Shown here piece after piece: positions 9,662 through 18,366 of a DNA stretch of 64,000 nucleotides (position 1 is the first letter of the stretch; every line of letters starts with the position of its first letter). The notes beneath the pieces were generated by a model that was not told the DNA's origin, searched no databases, and saw only the letters and a program-made list of their open reading frames with translations. Source of the DNA: JAWWOL01 sp963797535 (GTDB lineage: Bacteria; Actinomycetota; Actinomycetes; JAWWOL01); contig CAWCPQ010000005.1 of NCBI GenBank assembly GCA_963797535.1, positions 124,001 to 188,000 of the forward strand, in the 5' to 3' direction. A program made the position numbers and the translations under genes.

Positions 9662-10711
9662 ATGCGAGCAGTCGTCGCGGAGCGGCCGGCCGGGCCCGAC
9701 GGGCTCGTCCTGCGCGAGGTGCCACGGCCCGAGCCACGTCCGGGATGGGCACTGGTCAAGGTGGAGGCGTTCGGGCTCAACCGCTCGGAGTACAAGACGC
9801 TCAAGGGGTACGCCGGCGACGCGGTGACGTTCCCGCGGATCCTCGGCATCGAGCTGGTCGGCGTGGTGGAGGCGGTCCACGGGGACTCACCCGCCGTGCC
9901 GCCGGGTGAGACGGTCGCCGCGCTGATGGGGGACATGGGACGCGCGTTCGACGGCGGCTACGCCGAGTACGCGCTCGTACCCGAGCACCAGCTGATCACG
10001 CTCGACACCACGCTGCCGTGGGAGGTGCTCGGTGCGCTGCCCGAGACGTTCGTGACCGCCGCCGGCTCGCTCGAGCACCTGGACTTGGAGGAGGGCCGGA
10101 CGCTGCTGCTGCGCGGCGCGACGTCCTCGGTCGGCCTCGCCTGCTTGGCGCTGGCCCGGGCCGCCGGCGTACGGGTGATCGCGACGACGCGCAACGAGGC
10201 GAAGGTCCGGCGACTGACCGAGCTCGGCGCCGCGGACGTCGTGCTCGAGGGCGACGGCTTCACCGAGCGCGCATTGGCCGCGCTGCCCGAGGGCGGCGCC
10301 GACGGCGCCGTCGACCTCGTCGGAGGTAGGGCGGTGCTGGACACGCTGCGCCTGCTGCGCCCCGGCGCGACGGCCTGCAACGCCGGCTCGCTGTCCGACA
10401 CCTGGGTGATTCCGGACTTCGAGCCGATCGCGATGATCCCGTCCGGGCGCAAGCTGACGGTGTTCCACTCCAACGACGTGCACGACGCGCGCGTCGGTGG
10501 ACCACTGCTGCGCGCCGTCGTCGCGCAGGTTGAGCGCGGCGAGGTGTCGCCCAACATCGACGCGGTCTACCCGCTCGAGCAGACCATCGACGCCCACCGC
10601 CGGATGGCGGCGAACGAGGCAACCGGCAAGCTCGTCGTGCTGCCCGGCAAGGCGGGCACCTCTGATGAAGTGCCAGCCCTGCCGGACGCGGGAAGCGCTG
10701 TTGCTCAGTAG
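9662..10711 (+). CDS. Zinc-less MDR family NADPH:quinone oxidoreductase
   Basis: The 349-residue product starts at MRAVVAERPAGPDGLVLREV, where the family homology begins; the open frame extends 22 codons further upstream without support. It shows the GroES-like N-terminal fold (FGLNRSEYKTLKGYAG), the hinge GIELVGVVEAV, and a Rossmann domain with a nucleotide-binding segment LLRGATSSVGLACLALARAA near residue 150. The ligands of catalytic and structural zinc are absent, which places it with quinone-oxidoreductase-like enzymes. Its 3' end overlaps the converging secreted-protein gene by 7 bp. Confidence 0.87.
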   Translation: MRAVVAERPAGPDGLVLREVPRPEPRPGWALVKVEAFGLNRSEYKTLKGYAGDAVTFPRILGIELVGVVEAVHGDSPAVPPGETVAALMGDMGRAFDGGYAEYALVPEHQLITLDTTLPWEVLGALPETFVTAAGSLEHLDLEEGRTLLLRGATSSVGLACLALARAAGVRVIATTRNEAKVRRLTELGAADVVLEGDGFTERALAALPEGGADGAVDLVGGRAVLDTLRLLRPGATACNAGSLSDTWVIPDFEPIAMIPSGRKLTVFHSNDVHDARVGGPLLRAVVAQVERGEVSPNIDAVYPLEQTIDAHRRMAANEATGKLVVLPGKAGTSDEVPALPDAGSAVAQ

Positions 10712-12513
10712 CCGTGGATCGTTCGGACAGCTGTGGCCGCCGCGCTGCCCTGGTTCGAGTCGCTCGGCACGACCAGCTTCCACTGGTAGGTGCCCGTGCG
10801 CGCCAGCTCCGGCAGCACGATCCCTCCCGTAGCGCTGGTGGTGAGCCTTGCTCGCTCATGCCAGGCAGAGGTGCCCGACACCCGGTAGAACAGGGTCACC
10901 GCCCGCTTGACGCCCGGGCTGACCCTGACGAAGTCGAACACGTTCGTGCCGGCCTTTGCCGTCGCCGTCGTGACGTTGAAGCCCGCGACCGAGGTCTGCG
11001 CGATCAGCAGCCTGCTGCCGCTGGTGGCAGCATCGTGGTTACCGGCCGCTGGTACGAACAGCCGCCACCGCGTTTGGCCGGTGGTGACATTGAACTTCAG
11101 CGTCGCGTGCCCCGCGCCGTCGGTGAGCACGCTTGACGCGGTCGTCCAAGCCGCCTGGCCGGAGCTCTGGCGCTGCAGGACCACGGTGCGCGGAGCACCG
11201 CCGGTGCTGACCTGGACGGTCGAGGCGACAGTCGTACCCACGTTCGCTGTCACGGTCGCGGTCGACCAGCCCGTGATCGTGGTCGGGCTGGTTGCGACTC
11301 CGGGGGTGAGGTAGCCGGTCGTGCTGTAGAGGGCGAGCAGGTTCCCCGGCATCACCCGGGCGACCGCGATGTCGTACTGCGTTCCCAGGTTGAGGTTCGA
11401 CAACTGGTAGCTCGAGTCGGTCGGATCGAGCATGGTGGTGTAGCTCCAGGTGGCGGAGCTGTGCGGCTTCCAGAGGACGCGGGTGGCGGTCGGGGCGCTG
11501 AACAGGGGGTAGTAAGGCCCCGCGAGCCAGCTGACAACGGCGACGTCGGCGCTGTAGCCCTTGGTGACCTGGGGATTGAGGACGAGGGGCGCGCTCAACG
11601 GTGCCGGCAGATTCACCATCGGTGCACTGTGCTGGAAGGTCGCGGTGCCGGTGATCTGGTAACGCACCCCCACGGCGTACCCGAGCGTGTCCGTTGTCGG
11701 CGACGTCACGTTGATGGGCGCCTCGGCGCTGCCGGTGGACGTCGGGGCCAGCGGATCGGTCACCTGCACGGCGGTGTAGGACGAGTCGTAGTCGTGCGAG
11801 GTCCACCAAGCGGGTGCGTACGGCGAGGTCGCTTCCCAGAACTCGGGACTCGGATCCACATAGTTGAAGTCGTCGTCGACAACGGCGGTTTGTGCGTCGA
11901 TGGTGCTGCCGAGCCAACCAGGGCACGAGTAGGTGTCGTTCAGCGCCAGGTTGTCACCGTCGTTCAGCTCGGCCTCGCCGTCGATGAGCATCCCTCCCGG
12001 CAGCGGGGCCATCGGCAGCCAGGGGGTCCCGTCGACGCACCGGGCGACGCCCGCGAAGTCTCCCGGTCCGATGTTGTCGCCGTCGTTGATGACGTGCAGG
12101 TTGTCGTAGTGGATCGAGGCAGTGCGCACCAGCGTGACGAACTCACCCGAGTAGCCCCAGGTAGCGCCGGTGGTGTCGGTGGCGTAGATGGCGTACTTGT
12201 AGATCGCGCCCTGCTCGAAGTGGTTGCTGTCGCTGGCGGTGACCTCGTAGTTGCTCCCCCAGCTGTCGTCCTGCTTGGCGGTGTAGACGTTGGTGCCGTC
12301 GAGGTCGGTGACGACCACCTTGACCCGGGAGAGGGCGGTCGTCGCGAAGGTGAACACCGCCCCATCGGGGGTGCCGGACACGTCTGAGACGTCGATGCAG
12401 TCCGAGCTGCACGCGCTCGCTGCGTGGGCCGCTGGGCTGACGGCGAACAGGCCGCCGGAAGCAACGGCGGCTACCGTCGCCGTGGTCAGTGCCCATCGTG
12501 GGGCGAAACGCAT
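10705..12513 (-). CDS. Secreted beta-sandwich repeat protein, function unknown
   Basis: A 602-residue exported protein. The start ATG has AAGGAG 8 nt upstream and gives a clear signal peptide (LTTATVAAVASGGLFAVSP, AAHA). The mature N-terminus has a Cys pair (ACSSDCIDV) and fibronectin-like strands. A central Asp/Tyr-rich part follows, then a fibronectin-III-like segment (TATRVLWKPHSSATWSYTT). The C-terminus has two related modules of about 75 residues, each ending in a WRL/WKL-V-P motif (RWRLFVPAAGNHDAA, QWKLVVPSDSNQGSA). Such modules occur in actinobacterial surface or secreted proteins. No catalytic motif is seen. It is divergent from the arabinofuranosidase gene, which may hint at carbohydrate or surface binding. 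Confidence 0.75.
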   Translation of the reverse strand: MRFAPRWALTTATVAAVASGGLFAVSPAAHAASACSSDCIDVSDVSGTPDGAVFTFATTALSRVKVVVTDLDGTNVYTAKQDDSWGSNYEVTASDSNHFEQGAIYKYAIYATDTTGATWGYSGEFVTLVRTASIHYDNLHVINDGDNIGPGDFAGVARCVDGTPWLPMAPLPGGMLIDGEAELNDGDNLALNDTYSCPGWLGSTIDAQTAVVDDDFNYVDPSPEFWEATSPYAPAWWTSHDYDSSYTAVQVTDPLAPTSTGSAEAPINVTSPTTDTLGYAVGVRYQITGTATFQHSAPMVNLPAPLSAPLVLNPQVTKGYSADVAVVSWLAGPYYPLFSAPTATRVLWKPHSSATWSYTTMLDPTDSSYQLSNLNLGTQYDIAVARVMPGNLLALYSTTGYLTPGVATSPTTITGWSTATVTANVGTTVASTVQVSTGGAPRTVVLQRQSSGQAAWTTASSVLTDGAGHATLKFNVTTGQTRWRLFVPAAGNHDAATSGSRLLIAQTSVAGFNVTTATAKAGTNVFDFVRVSPGVKRAVTLFYRVSGTSAWHERARLTTSATGGIVLPELARTGTYQWKLVVPSDSNQGSAAATAVRTIHGY

Positions 12514-12681
12514 TTCATGCTCCTTAGTCGAGACTCGCTGGATTTCGATGTAGCACCACCATTGCGAGATGGCCGGATGACGGCATGAGCAAGCACTACT
12601 CATTCCCCGGCCAAGGGCACCGCTTGGTCCCGGGTCACGCGGCGATGTACAAACACGAACCGCCTGGAGTGAGGACTCTTG

Positions 12682-14196
12682 ATGACCGACCGCGTAGCCC
12701 ACATCACGCTCGACCCGGACTTCCGGATCGGCGAAGTCGACCGACGGCTGTTCGGGACGTTCGTCGAGCACCTGGGCCGGTGCGTCTACACCGGCATCTT
12801 CGAGCCGGGTCATGCAACCGCGACGCCCGACGGTTTCCGGGCCGACGTACTCGCGCTGACCCGCGAGCTCGGGGCGACGGCGGTGCGCTACCCCGGTGGC
12901 AACTTCGTCTCCGGCTACCGCTGGGAGGACGGCGTCGGCCCGGTCGAGGACCGCCCACGGCGCCTCGACCTGGCGTGGCGCTCGCTCGAGTCCAACGCTT
13001 TCGGGCTGAACGAGTTCATGAGCTGGACCAGGGTGGCCGACCTCGATCCGGTGCTGGCGGTCAACCTCGGGACCCGCGGAGTGCAGGAGGCCGCCGACCT
13101 GGTGGAGTACGCCAACCACCCCGGTGGGACGGCTTTGTCCGACCTGCGCCGCCGCCACGGTGCGCAGGACCCGTACGGGATCAGGATGTGGTGCCTCGGC
13201 AACGAGATGGACGGCCCTTGGCAGCTGGGGCAAAAGACGGCACAGGAGTACGGCCGGCTCGCGGCGGAGACCGCCAAGGCGATGCGGCTGGTCGACCCGA
13301 GCATCGAGCTGGTCGCGTGCGGCAGCTCCAGCCACGACATGGTCACGTTCGGGTCCTGGGAGTCCACGGTGCTGGAGCACACGTACGACTCCGTCGACTA
13401 CATCTCGATGCACGCCTACTACGAGGAGATTGACGGCGACCTCGGCAGCTTTCTCGCCAGCAGCATGGACATGGACGCCTTCATCGGCGATGTGGTCGCA
13501 ACCGCCGACGCGGTCAAGGCTCGGCTGGGCAGCAAGAAGACGATGAAGATCTCGTTCGACGAGTGGAACGTCTGGTCATTGAGCCGATTCGAGGGCGCGG
13601 GCCAGCTCGACTGGGCACCGGCACCGCGGTTGATCGAGCAGGAGTACGACGTCGCGGACGCCGTGGTGGTCGGCTCGTTCCTGATCAGCTTGATCCGCAA
13701 CGCCGACCGGGTGTCCATCGCCTGCCAGGCTCAGCTGGTCAACGTCATCGCCCCCATCCGGTCGGAGCCCGGCGGCCCGGCCTGGCGGCAGACGATCTTC
13801 TACCCGTTCGCCCACGCGGCTCGGCTGGCGAGGGGCCACGCGTTGCGGATCGAGCCGCGCGGTCCCTCGTACCAGACGGCAAAGTACGGAGCCGCTTCGT
13901 TGGTGGACGCCGTTGCGACCTATGACGAGGTGACCGGCGACGTCGCGGTCTTTGCCGTCCACCGTGGTACCGATGGACCGACCAGGCTCGACGTCGACCT
14001 GCGCTCGCTGCCCGGCCACGTGGTCGCCGAGCACCTGGTGCTGGCGGACGACGACCTGCACGCGACCAACACCCACGCGGCTCAGAACCGGGTCACCCCA
14101 CGACCCGGCACCGGCGCGACGCTTGCCGACGGCCGGTTGCAGGTCGACCTGCCGCCGGTCTCCTGGAACGTCCTGCGCCTCACCGCGAGCAGGTGA
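12682..14196 (+). CDS. abfA: Alpha-L-arabinofuranosidase, GH51
   Basis: The 504-residue protein has no signal peptide, consistent with intracellular GH51 enzymes that cleave arabinose from oligosaccharides. The N-terminus (RRLFGTFVEHLGRCVYTGIF) is the family signature. The general acid/base glutamate lies in MWCLGNEMDGPWQ (near residue 174) and the nucleophile in SFDEWNVW (near 295). The C-terminal beta-sandwich ends PPVSWNVLRLTA, typical of GH51. The ATG at 12682 has GAGG 7 nt upstream. The MOSC gene follows after 13 bp on the same strand. Confidence 0.93.
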   Translation: MTDRVAHITLDPDFRIGEVDRRLFGTFVEHLGRCVYTGIFEPGHATATPDGFRADVLALTRELGATAVRYPGGNFVSGYRWEDGVGPVEDRPRRLDLAWRSLESNAFGLNEFMSWTRVADLDPVLAVNLGTRGVQEAADLVEYANHPGGTALSDLRRRHGAQDPYGIRMWCLGNEMDGPWQLGQKTAQEYGRLAAETAKAMRLVDPSIELVACGSSSHDMVTFGSWESTVLEHTYDSVDYISMHAYYEEIDGDLGSFLASSMDMDAFIGDVVATADAVKARLGSKKTMKISFDEWNVWSLSRFEGAGQLDWAPAPRLIEQEYDVADAVVVGSFLISLIRNADRVSIACQAQLVNVIAPIRSEPGGPAWRQTIFYPFAHAARLARGHALRIEPRGPSYQTAKYGAASLVDAVATYDEVTGDVAVFAVHRGTDGPTRLDVDLRSLPGHVVAEHLVLADDDLHATNTHAAQNRVTPRPGTGATLADGRLQVDLPPVSWNVLRLTASR

Positions 14197-14209
14197 TAGA
14201 CCTGACGGC

Positions 14210-15010
14210 ATGGTCGAGGAGCTGTGGCGCTACCTGGTGAAGTCGGCGCAGGGCGAGTCGCTCGCGTCCCTCCGGATCGACGCCGACGGCCCGGCGCTCG
14301 ACCGCTCGTGGGCCTGCCTGACCGAGGACGGCATGGTGGTCAGCGCCAAGCAGCCGCGTCGGTGGGGACGCCTGCTGGAGGTGGGCACGTCGCTGGTCGA
14401 CGACGTGGTCGTCCTCGAGGTGCCTGGTGAAAGTCCTTGCAGCGCAGGCACTCCCGAAGCCGACGGCGCGTTGTCGCGCTGGCTCGGGGCGCCGGTGACC
14501 TTGTCCCGTACGGTGCCAGAGGGCGCACGGATTCATCGGCTGCTGCCACGCGAGGCTGGGATGCGACCGACCTGGACCGCGCCCGCCGACGCCGAGACCG
14601 TGTCAGGGCTCAGCGGGGCGCGGCCGGGTGGTCGGTTCGTCGACTTCGGCGCAGTCCACATCGTGACCACTGCGGATCTGGACCAGCTGCGACTCGACGG
14701 CTCCCCCGATGTCCACAGCCGCCGATTCCGTCCCAACCTCGTGCTCAGGCTGACCCACGCGCTCAAGCCGGGCGACATCGTCCGGCTTGAGCGCGGGGTC
14801 GAGCTGGTGGTCACTCTGCCGACGCCTCGGTGCGCCGTACCCGGTTCGGCGCAGCCCGGCTTGTCCGCCGAGTCCGCCGTGCTGCGGGCCATTGGCCGCC
14901 GTCGCACCGAGATTCCCGGCCTGGGGACCGCGGCGTGTGTGGGGGTTTACGCCGATGTCCGACGGCCGGGCGTCGTCCACCGCGGCGAGCTCGCCGCGGT
15001 GGCCTCCTGA
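14210..15010 (+). CDS. MOSC domain protein
   Basis: The 266-residue protein has an N-terminal MOSC_N-like beta-barrel (LWRYLVKSAQGESLASL, DRSWACLTEDGMVVSAK) and a MOSC domain (GGRFVDFGAVHIVTTADLDQ, RRFRPNLVLRL, CAVPGSAQPGLSAE). The conserved Cys is in LPTPRCAVPG near residue 206. MOSC proteins bind or transfer sulfur or molybdenum cofactor, or act on N-hydroxylated compounds (YcbX/mARC type). The gene lies 13 bp after abfA but has no obvious functional link to it. Confidence 0.85.
   Translation: MVEELWRYLVKSAQGESLASLRIDADGPALDRSWACLTEDGMVVSAKQPRRWGRLLEVGTSLVDDVVVLEVPGESPCSAGTPEADGALSRWLGAPVTLSRTVPEGARIHRLLPREAGMRPTWTAPADAETVSGLSGARPGGRFVDFGAVHIVTTADLDQLRLDGSPDVHSRRFRPNLVLRLTHALKPGDIVRLERGVELVVTLPTPRCAVPGSAQPGLSAESAVLRAIGRRRTEIPGLGTAACVGVYADVRRPGVVHRGELAAVAS
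14977..15002. repeat. Perfect 26-bp palindrome at the MOSC gene end
   Basis: CCACCGCGGCGAG is followed directly by its reverse complement, with no spacer. It lies in the last codons of the MOSC gene, 8-33 bp before the end of the gene, and 20 bp from the end of the converging ABC ATPase gene. It could terminate both transcripts or be a chance product of GC-rich codons. Confidence 0.6.
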
Positions 15011-15021
15011 CCACCAGCAGC

Positions 15022-15816
15022 TCAGCCGGCGCGTTGCAGGTCGATCGAGGGGTCCATCTTGCGGGCCCCGGTCATGTAGGCGACGGCGTCCTCCATGGTG
15101 TTGGTCTTGGGATCGATGACGCCCACGACCGCGCCGAGTCGCTGGATGTGGATGCGGTCGGCGACCTCGAACACGTTCGGCATGTTGTGGCTGATCAAGA
15201 TGATGCCGATGCCCTGCTCGCGCAGGTCACGTACCAGCTTGAGCACCTGTCCGGTTTCCCGTACGCCGAGGGCGGCTGTCGGCTCGTCGAGGATGACGAC
15301 CTTGCCACCGAACGCACCCGCCCTGGCCACCGCGACGGCTTGACGTTGCCCACCGGAGAGCGTCTCCACCGCCTGGTTGATGTTCTGCAACGTGCTGATC
15401 CCGAGGCGGTCGATGTACTGCTTCGACTGCCGGCGCATCTCCGCGGTATCGAGCATGCGGAGTACTGAGCCCAGCGGCCCTTTACGCCGGATCTCCCTGG
15501 CCAGGAAGAGATTGCTCGAGATGTCCAGCGCGGGAGCAACGGCCAGCGTTTGATAGACCGTCTCGATCCCGGCGGCGCGGGCGTCCTTGGCGCCGGTCAG
15601 CTTGACCGGCTCCCCCTCGATGAACAGCTCCCCCTCGTCGGGGGTCATCGCGCCGCTGAGGCACTTGATCAAGGTGGACTTTCCGGCGCCGTTGTCGCCG
15701 ATGACAGCGAGGACCTCGCCGGGGTAGAGCATCAGGTCGACACCGGCGAGCCCGACCACACGGCCGAACAGCTTGACCATTCCCTTTGCCTCGAGGACAG
15801 GCGTTCTCGTCGTCAT
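15022..15816 (-). CDS. Sugar ABC transporter ATPase, single NBD
   Basis: The 264-residue ATPase has one nucleotide-binding domain: Walker A GDNGAGKST, signature LSGGQRQAVAVA, Walker B VVILDEPTAALG, and H-loop ILISHNM. It resembles FrcA-type ATPases of ribose/fructose-class importers, which carry a single NBD in place of the fused pair of RbsA. The ATG overlaps the permease stop as ATGA. It is the last gene of the binding-protein, permease, ATPase operon. Confidence 0.92.
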   Translation of the reverse strand: MTTRTPVLEAKGMVKLFGRVVGLAGVDLMLYPGEVLAVIGDNGAGKSTLIKCLSGAMTPDEGELFIEGEPVKLTGAKDARAAGIETVYQTLAVAPALDISSNLFLAREIRRKGPLGSVLRMLDTAEMRRQSKQYIDRLGISTLQNINQAVETLSGGQRQAVAVARAGAFGGKVVILDEPTAALGVRETGQVLKLVRDLREQGIGIILISHNMPNVFEVADRIHIQRLGAVVGVIDPKTNTMEDAVAYMTGARKMDPSIDLQRAG

Positions 15817-16841
15817 GCCTTCACACTCCTGATCCACTGGTCCACCGACACGGCGGCGATCACCAGAACGCCGACAGCCATCACCTGGTAGTTGGGGTCG
15901 TAACCGGCGAGGGCAAGACCGTTGACGAAGACCTGGACGATCAGCGCACCGATCAGTGACCCGATCACGACGCCCCGGCCGCCGAAGAGGCTGGTGCCGC
16001 CAATGACCACCGCGGTGATGGACTGCAGGTTGGCGTTGATGGCGCCGTTCGGGTCGCCACCGCCCACTCTGCCGACCAGGATCCAGGCACCGACGGCAAT
16101 GGCGATGCCGGCAGCCATGTAGACGCTGAGGAGTACGCGGTTGACCTGGATGCCCGCCAGCCGGGCGGCTTCTGCGTCGTCCCCGACGGCGTACACGTGC
16201 TTGCCCCACGCCGTGTATCGCAGGACGAAGGCGAAGACGGCATAGAGCGCCAGCATCAAGACCACGCCAGCAGTGATCTGCAGGTTGCCGATGGACACCG
16301 TGTCGGCCGTCCACAGCAAGAAGCTGGACGTCAAGGTGAACGTGGCGCCCTTGGCATAGATCAACGTGATCGCGGTGAAGATGCTGAGCGTGCCGAGCGT
16401 GACGATGAACGGTGGCAGCTTGACCTTGGTCACCAGCAGGCCGTTCAGCGTCTCGGCCGCGATAGCGATGGCCACGCCGATCAGCAGGGCAAGCAGGCCG
16501 GGGACGCCGTTGTCCAGGGCCAGCTTGGACATCACGACTGCCGACAGAACGGCGACCGCGCCGATCGACAGGTCAATGCCTGCAGTGAGGATGATCAGCG
16601 TCTGACCCACGGCTAGCGAACCGACGACGGCCACCTGCTGCAGGATGAATGACACGTTGGTCAGCGTGTAGAAGCGGCTGCTGAGCAGGCTGAAGATGAG
16701 GCAGGACAGCACCAGCACGATCGCCGGACTCAGTGCCGGTTGCTTGTGGAGCACGTGCTGGACCCGCTGGCCGAGGGTGACCGGCCGGTTCAGGAATTCG
16801 TCGACCGCGGACGGCGGTGCCGTATCGGCTTGAACTGTCAT
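15813..16841 (-). CDS. Sugar ABC transporter permease (RbsC/FrcC family)
   Basis: The 342-residue integral membrane protein has 8-10 hydrophobic segments. The BPD_transp_2 signature segments are clear: VGQTLIILTAGIDLSIGAV, VAIAIAAETLNGLLVTKVKL, the EAA-like loop YAVGDDAEAARLAGIQVNRV, and GGTSLFGGRGVVIGSLIGAL. It pairs with the ATPase through an ATGA overlap. It is separated from the upstream binding-protein gene by two hairpins. The substrate is probably a monosaccharide, identity unknown. Confidence 0.93.
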   Translation of the reverse strand: MTVQADTAPPSAVDEFLNRPVTLGQRVQHVLHKQPALSPAIVLVLSCLIFSLLSSRFYTLTNVSFILQQVAVVGSLAVGQTLIILTAGIDLSIGAVAVLSAVVMSKLALDNGVPGLLALLIGVAIAIAAETLNGLLVTKVKLPPFIVTLGTLSIFTAITLIYAKGATFTLTSSFLLWTADTVSIGNLQITAGVVLMLALYAVFAFVLRYTAWGKHVYAVGDDAEAARLAGIQVNRVLLSVYMAAGIAIAVGAWILVGRVGGGDPNGAINANLQSITAVVIGGTSLFGGRGVVIGSLIGALIVQVFVNGLALAGYDPNYQVMAVGVLVIAAVSVDQWIRSVKA

Positions 16842-16871
16842 GAGCGTTTCCCCTTCAACTCGGACATGAGG

Positions 16872-16939
16872 GGCTCACCGGCGGCGGGCATCGGTGAGCC
16901 GGGGCCGTGCGCGCCGGCAGCGGAGTAGCCGGCGCGCAC
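16872..16939 (-). terminator. Two intercistronic hairpins (attenuator) in the sugar ABC operon
   Basis: Between the binding-protein stop and the permease start lie two perfect hairpins. One is at 16872-16900 (9-bp arms GGCTCACCG, 11-nt loop). The other is at 16907-16939 (12-bp arms GTGCGCGCCGGC, 9-nt loop). Such structures commonly stop most transcripts after the solute-binding gene and protect its 3' end, so the binding lipoprotein is made in excess over the membrane complex. Confidence 0.7.
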
Positions 16940-16961
16940 CGCCTCGCTTGATGGCTCCGGG

Positions 16962-18179
16962 TCAGCTGCCCCAGCACTTGGCGGCAGCGTCCGACGGAGA
17001 CTGGATCGTGAGGCCGTTCTGGGCCTTCGTCGCGACCAGCGCTGTGCCGGTGTCGAAGAAGTCCTTGCCGGAGGTGACCGACGGCTTGGCGCCGCCGCGG
17101 GCGAGCTTGGCGATCGAGTCGACGCCGAGCGCGGCCATCTTGCCGGGGTACTGCGTGGCGTCGGCCGCGAACTCGCCGTTGGTGACGAACTTCAGGCCGG
17201 CGCAGCTGCCGTCAATGGCGTAGATCGCTGCCTGGGAAGCCTTTCCGGATGCCTTCAGTGCGTTGTACGCGCCTTCACCGGCGGGCTCGTTGATGGCGTA
17301 CACCACGTTGATGTTCGGGTTCTTGGAGAGGCAGTTCTCCATCGCCGAACGGCCACCGTCGATGGCGCCCTGCGTCGGCTGGTGGCAAGCAACGGTGTAC
17401 GTGCCTCCGGAGTACTTGCCGCTGCTGGCTTCCTTGCCGTTCTCGGTCTTGCTGCCGGGGTCGATGCCCATGCCTTCAAGGAACCCGTGGTCTCTCTGGA
17501 TATCCACGGAGACGACCTGGTTGTTGAACAGGTCGAGCATGGCGATGACTGCGGGCTTGCCAGCGAGCGCGGCCGCCGCGTACTGACCGTCCAGCTTGCC
17601 GGCCGCCTCGTTGTCGGTGGCGTAGGTGATGTCGGCCACGCTCGGCGGGTTGGTCGAGGTGTCCAGCGCGATCACGAACAGGCCGGCCTTCTTGGCCTGG
17701 TTCAGCGCGCTGTTGACGGCGTCTCCGTTGGTCGTGATCAAGATTCCCTTGTCACCCCGGGAGATGGCGTTGTCGATGGCCGAGATCTGGGACGCCGTGT
17801 CGCCGTCCTTGCTGCCGGCGGCGACGGTCAGGTTGACGTTGTCCCTGGCGGCCGCTGCCTTGGCGTCCTTCTGCATCGACACGAAATACGGGTTGGTCAG
17901 CGTCTTGAGGATCAGGGAGACGCCGACCCGCTTGCCGGTGGAGCCTGCGGAGGCGGGACCGGCGGAGGGTGCGCCGGACGAGGCGGCCGATGCGCCGGAC
18001 GAGCCAGTGGCCGCGCTGGCGGCGCTAGTTGCTGCTGCACCGCCGGACGTGGCGGTCGCTGCGGCCCCCGAGCTGCTCGATCCACAAGCCGTCGCGGTGA
18101 GGAGCACCGCCACGGAAGGAACCATGATCATCAGGTGCCGACGACGCCGTGGGGTCTGGTTCACGAAGAGTTTGAGCAT
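16962..18179 (-). CDS. Sugar-binding lipoprotein of ABC importer
   Basis: The 405-residue protein begins with a lipoprotein signal ending TATACGS, followed by a long Ala/Ser/Gly-rich tether of about 60 residues. The periplasmic-binding-protein type 1 fold then starts at KRVGVSLILKTLTNPYFVSM. Further family segments are GILITTNGDAVNSALNQAKK, TYATDNEAAGKLDGQYAAA and YAINEPAGEGAYNALKASG. It resembles FrcB-like pentose/fructose-binding proteins. It is the first gene of the operon and divergent from a LacI-type regulator across a 187-bp region with operator-like palindromes. Confidence 0.92.
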   Translation of the reverse strand: MLKLFVNQTPRRRRHLMIMVPSVAVLLTATACGSSSSGAAATATSGGAAATSAASAATGSSGASAASSGAPSAGPASAGSTGKRVGVSLILKTLTNPYFVSMQKDAKAAAARDNVNLTVAAGSKDGDTASQISAIDNAISRGDKGILITTNGDAVNSALNQAKKAGLFVIALDTSTNPPSVADITYATDNEAAGKLDGQYAAAALAGKPAVIAMLDLFNNQVVSVDIQRDHGFLEGMGIDPGSKTENGKEASSGKYSGGTYTVACHQPTQGAIDGGRSAMENCLSKNPNINVVYAINEPAGEGAYNALKASGKASQAAIYAIDGSCAGLKFVTNGEFAADATQYPGKMAALGVDSIAKLARGGAKPSVTSGKDFFDTGTALVATKAQNGLTIQSPSDAAAKCWGS

Positions 18180-18300
18180 GGAGGTTGCCTTTCGTTGAGC
18201 ACGGGTGCCGACGGTGTCGGGCGGGACACGGGCGGGGCCAGGGATGAAATCAGCTCTGGCGCTAGGTGGTGTCGGTAAAGTTAAATGGCTCCTCGAAGGC

Positions 18301-18352
18301 GCGCAAGGGCTTGCGCAAGGCCTTTTCCACAATTTTGATAACGATTGCGTAA
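18301..18352. promoter_or_regulatory. Candidate LacI-type operators
   Basis: In the divergent region between the importer operon and the LacI gene lies the perfect inverted repeat GCGCAAGGGCTTGCGC (18301-18316). The 8-mer TTGCGCAA is at 18311-18318, and a near-identical TTGCGTAA is at 18345-18352, 34 bp further on. LacI-family operators are typically short palindromes with a central CG. The position next to both starts fits autoregulation plus control of the importer. Confidence 0.5.
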
Positions 18353-18366
18353 CGAGGAGACCCACC

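Noticed and set aside
8131..9936. 601-codon minus-strand open frame over the GNAT and MDR genes
   Set aside because: No family features; it overlaps two well-supported genes on the plus strand.
12514..13413. Upstream extension of the secreted protein frame, antisense to abfA
   Set aside because: The frame is open because of GC codon bias; signal peptide and ribosome-binding site set the start at 12513.
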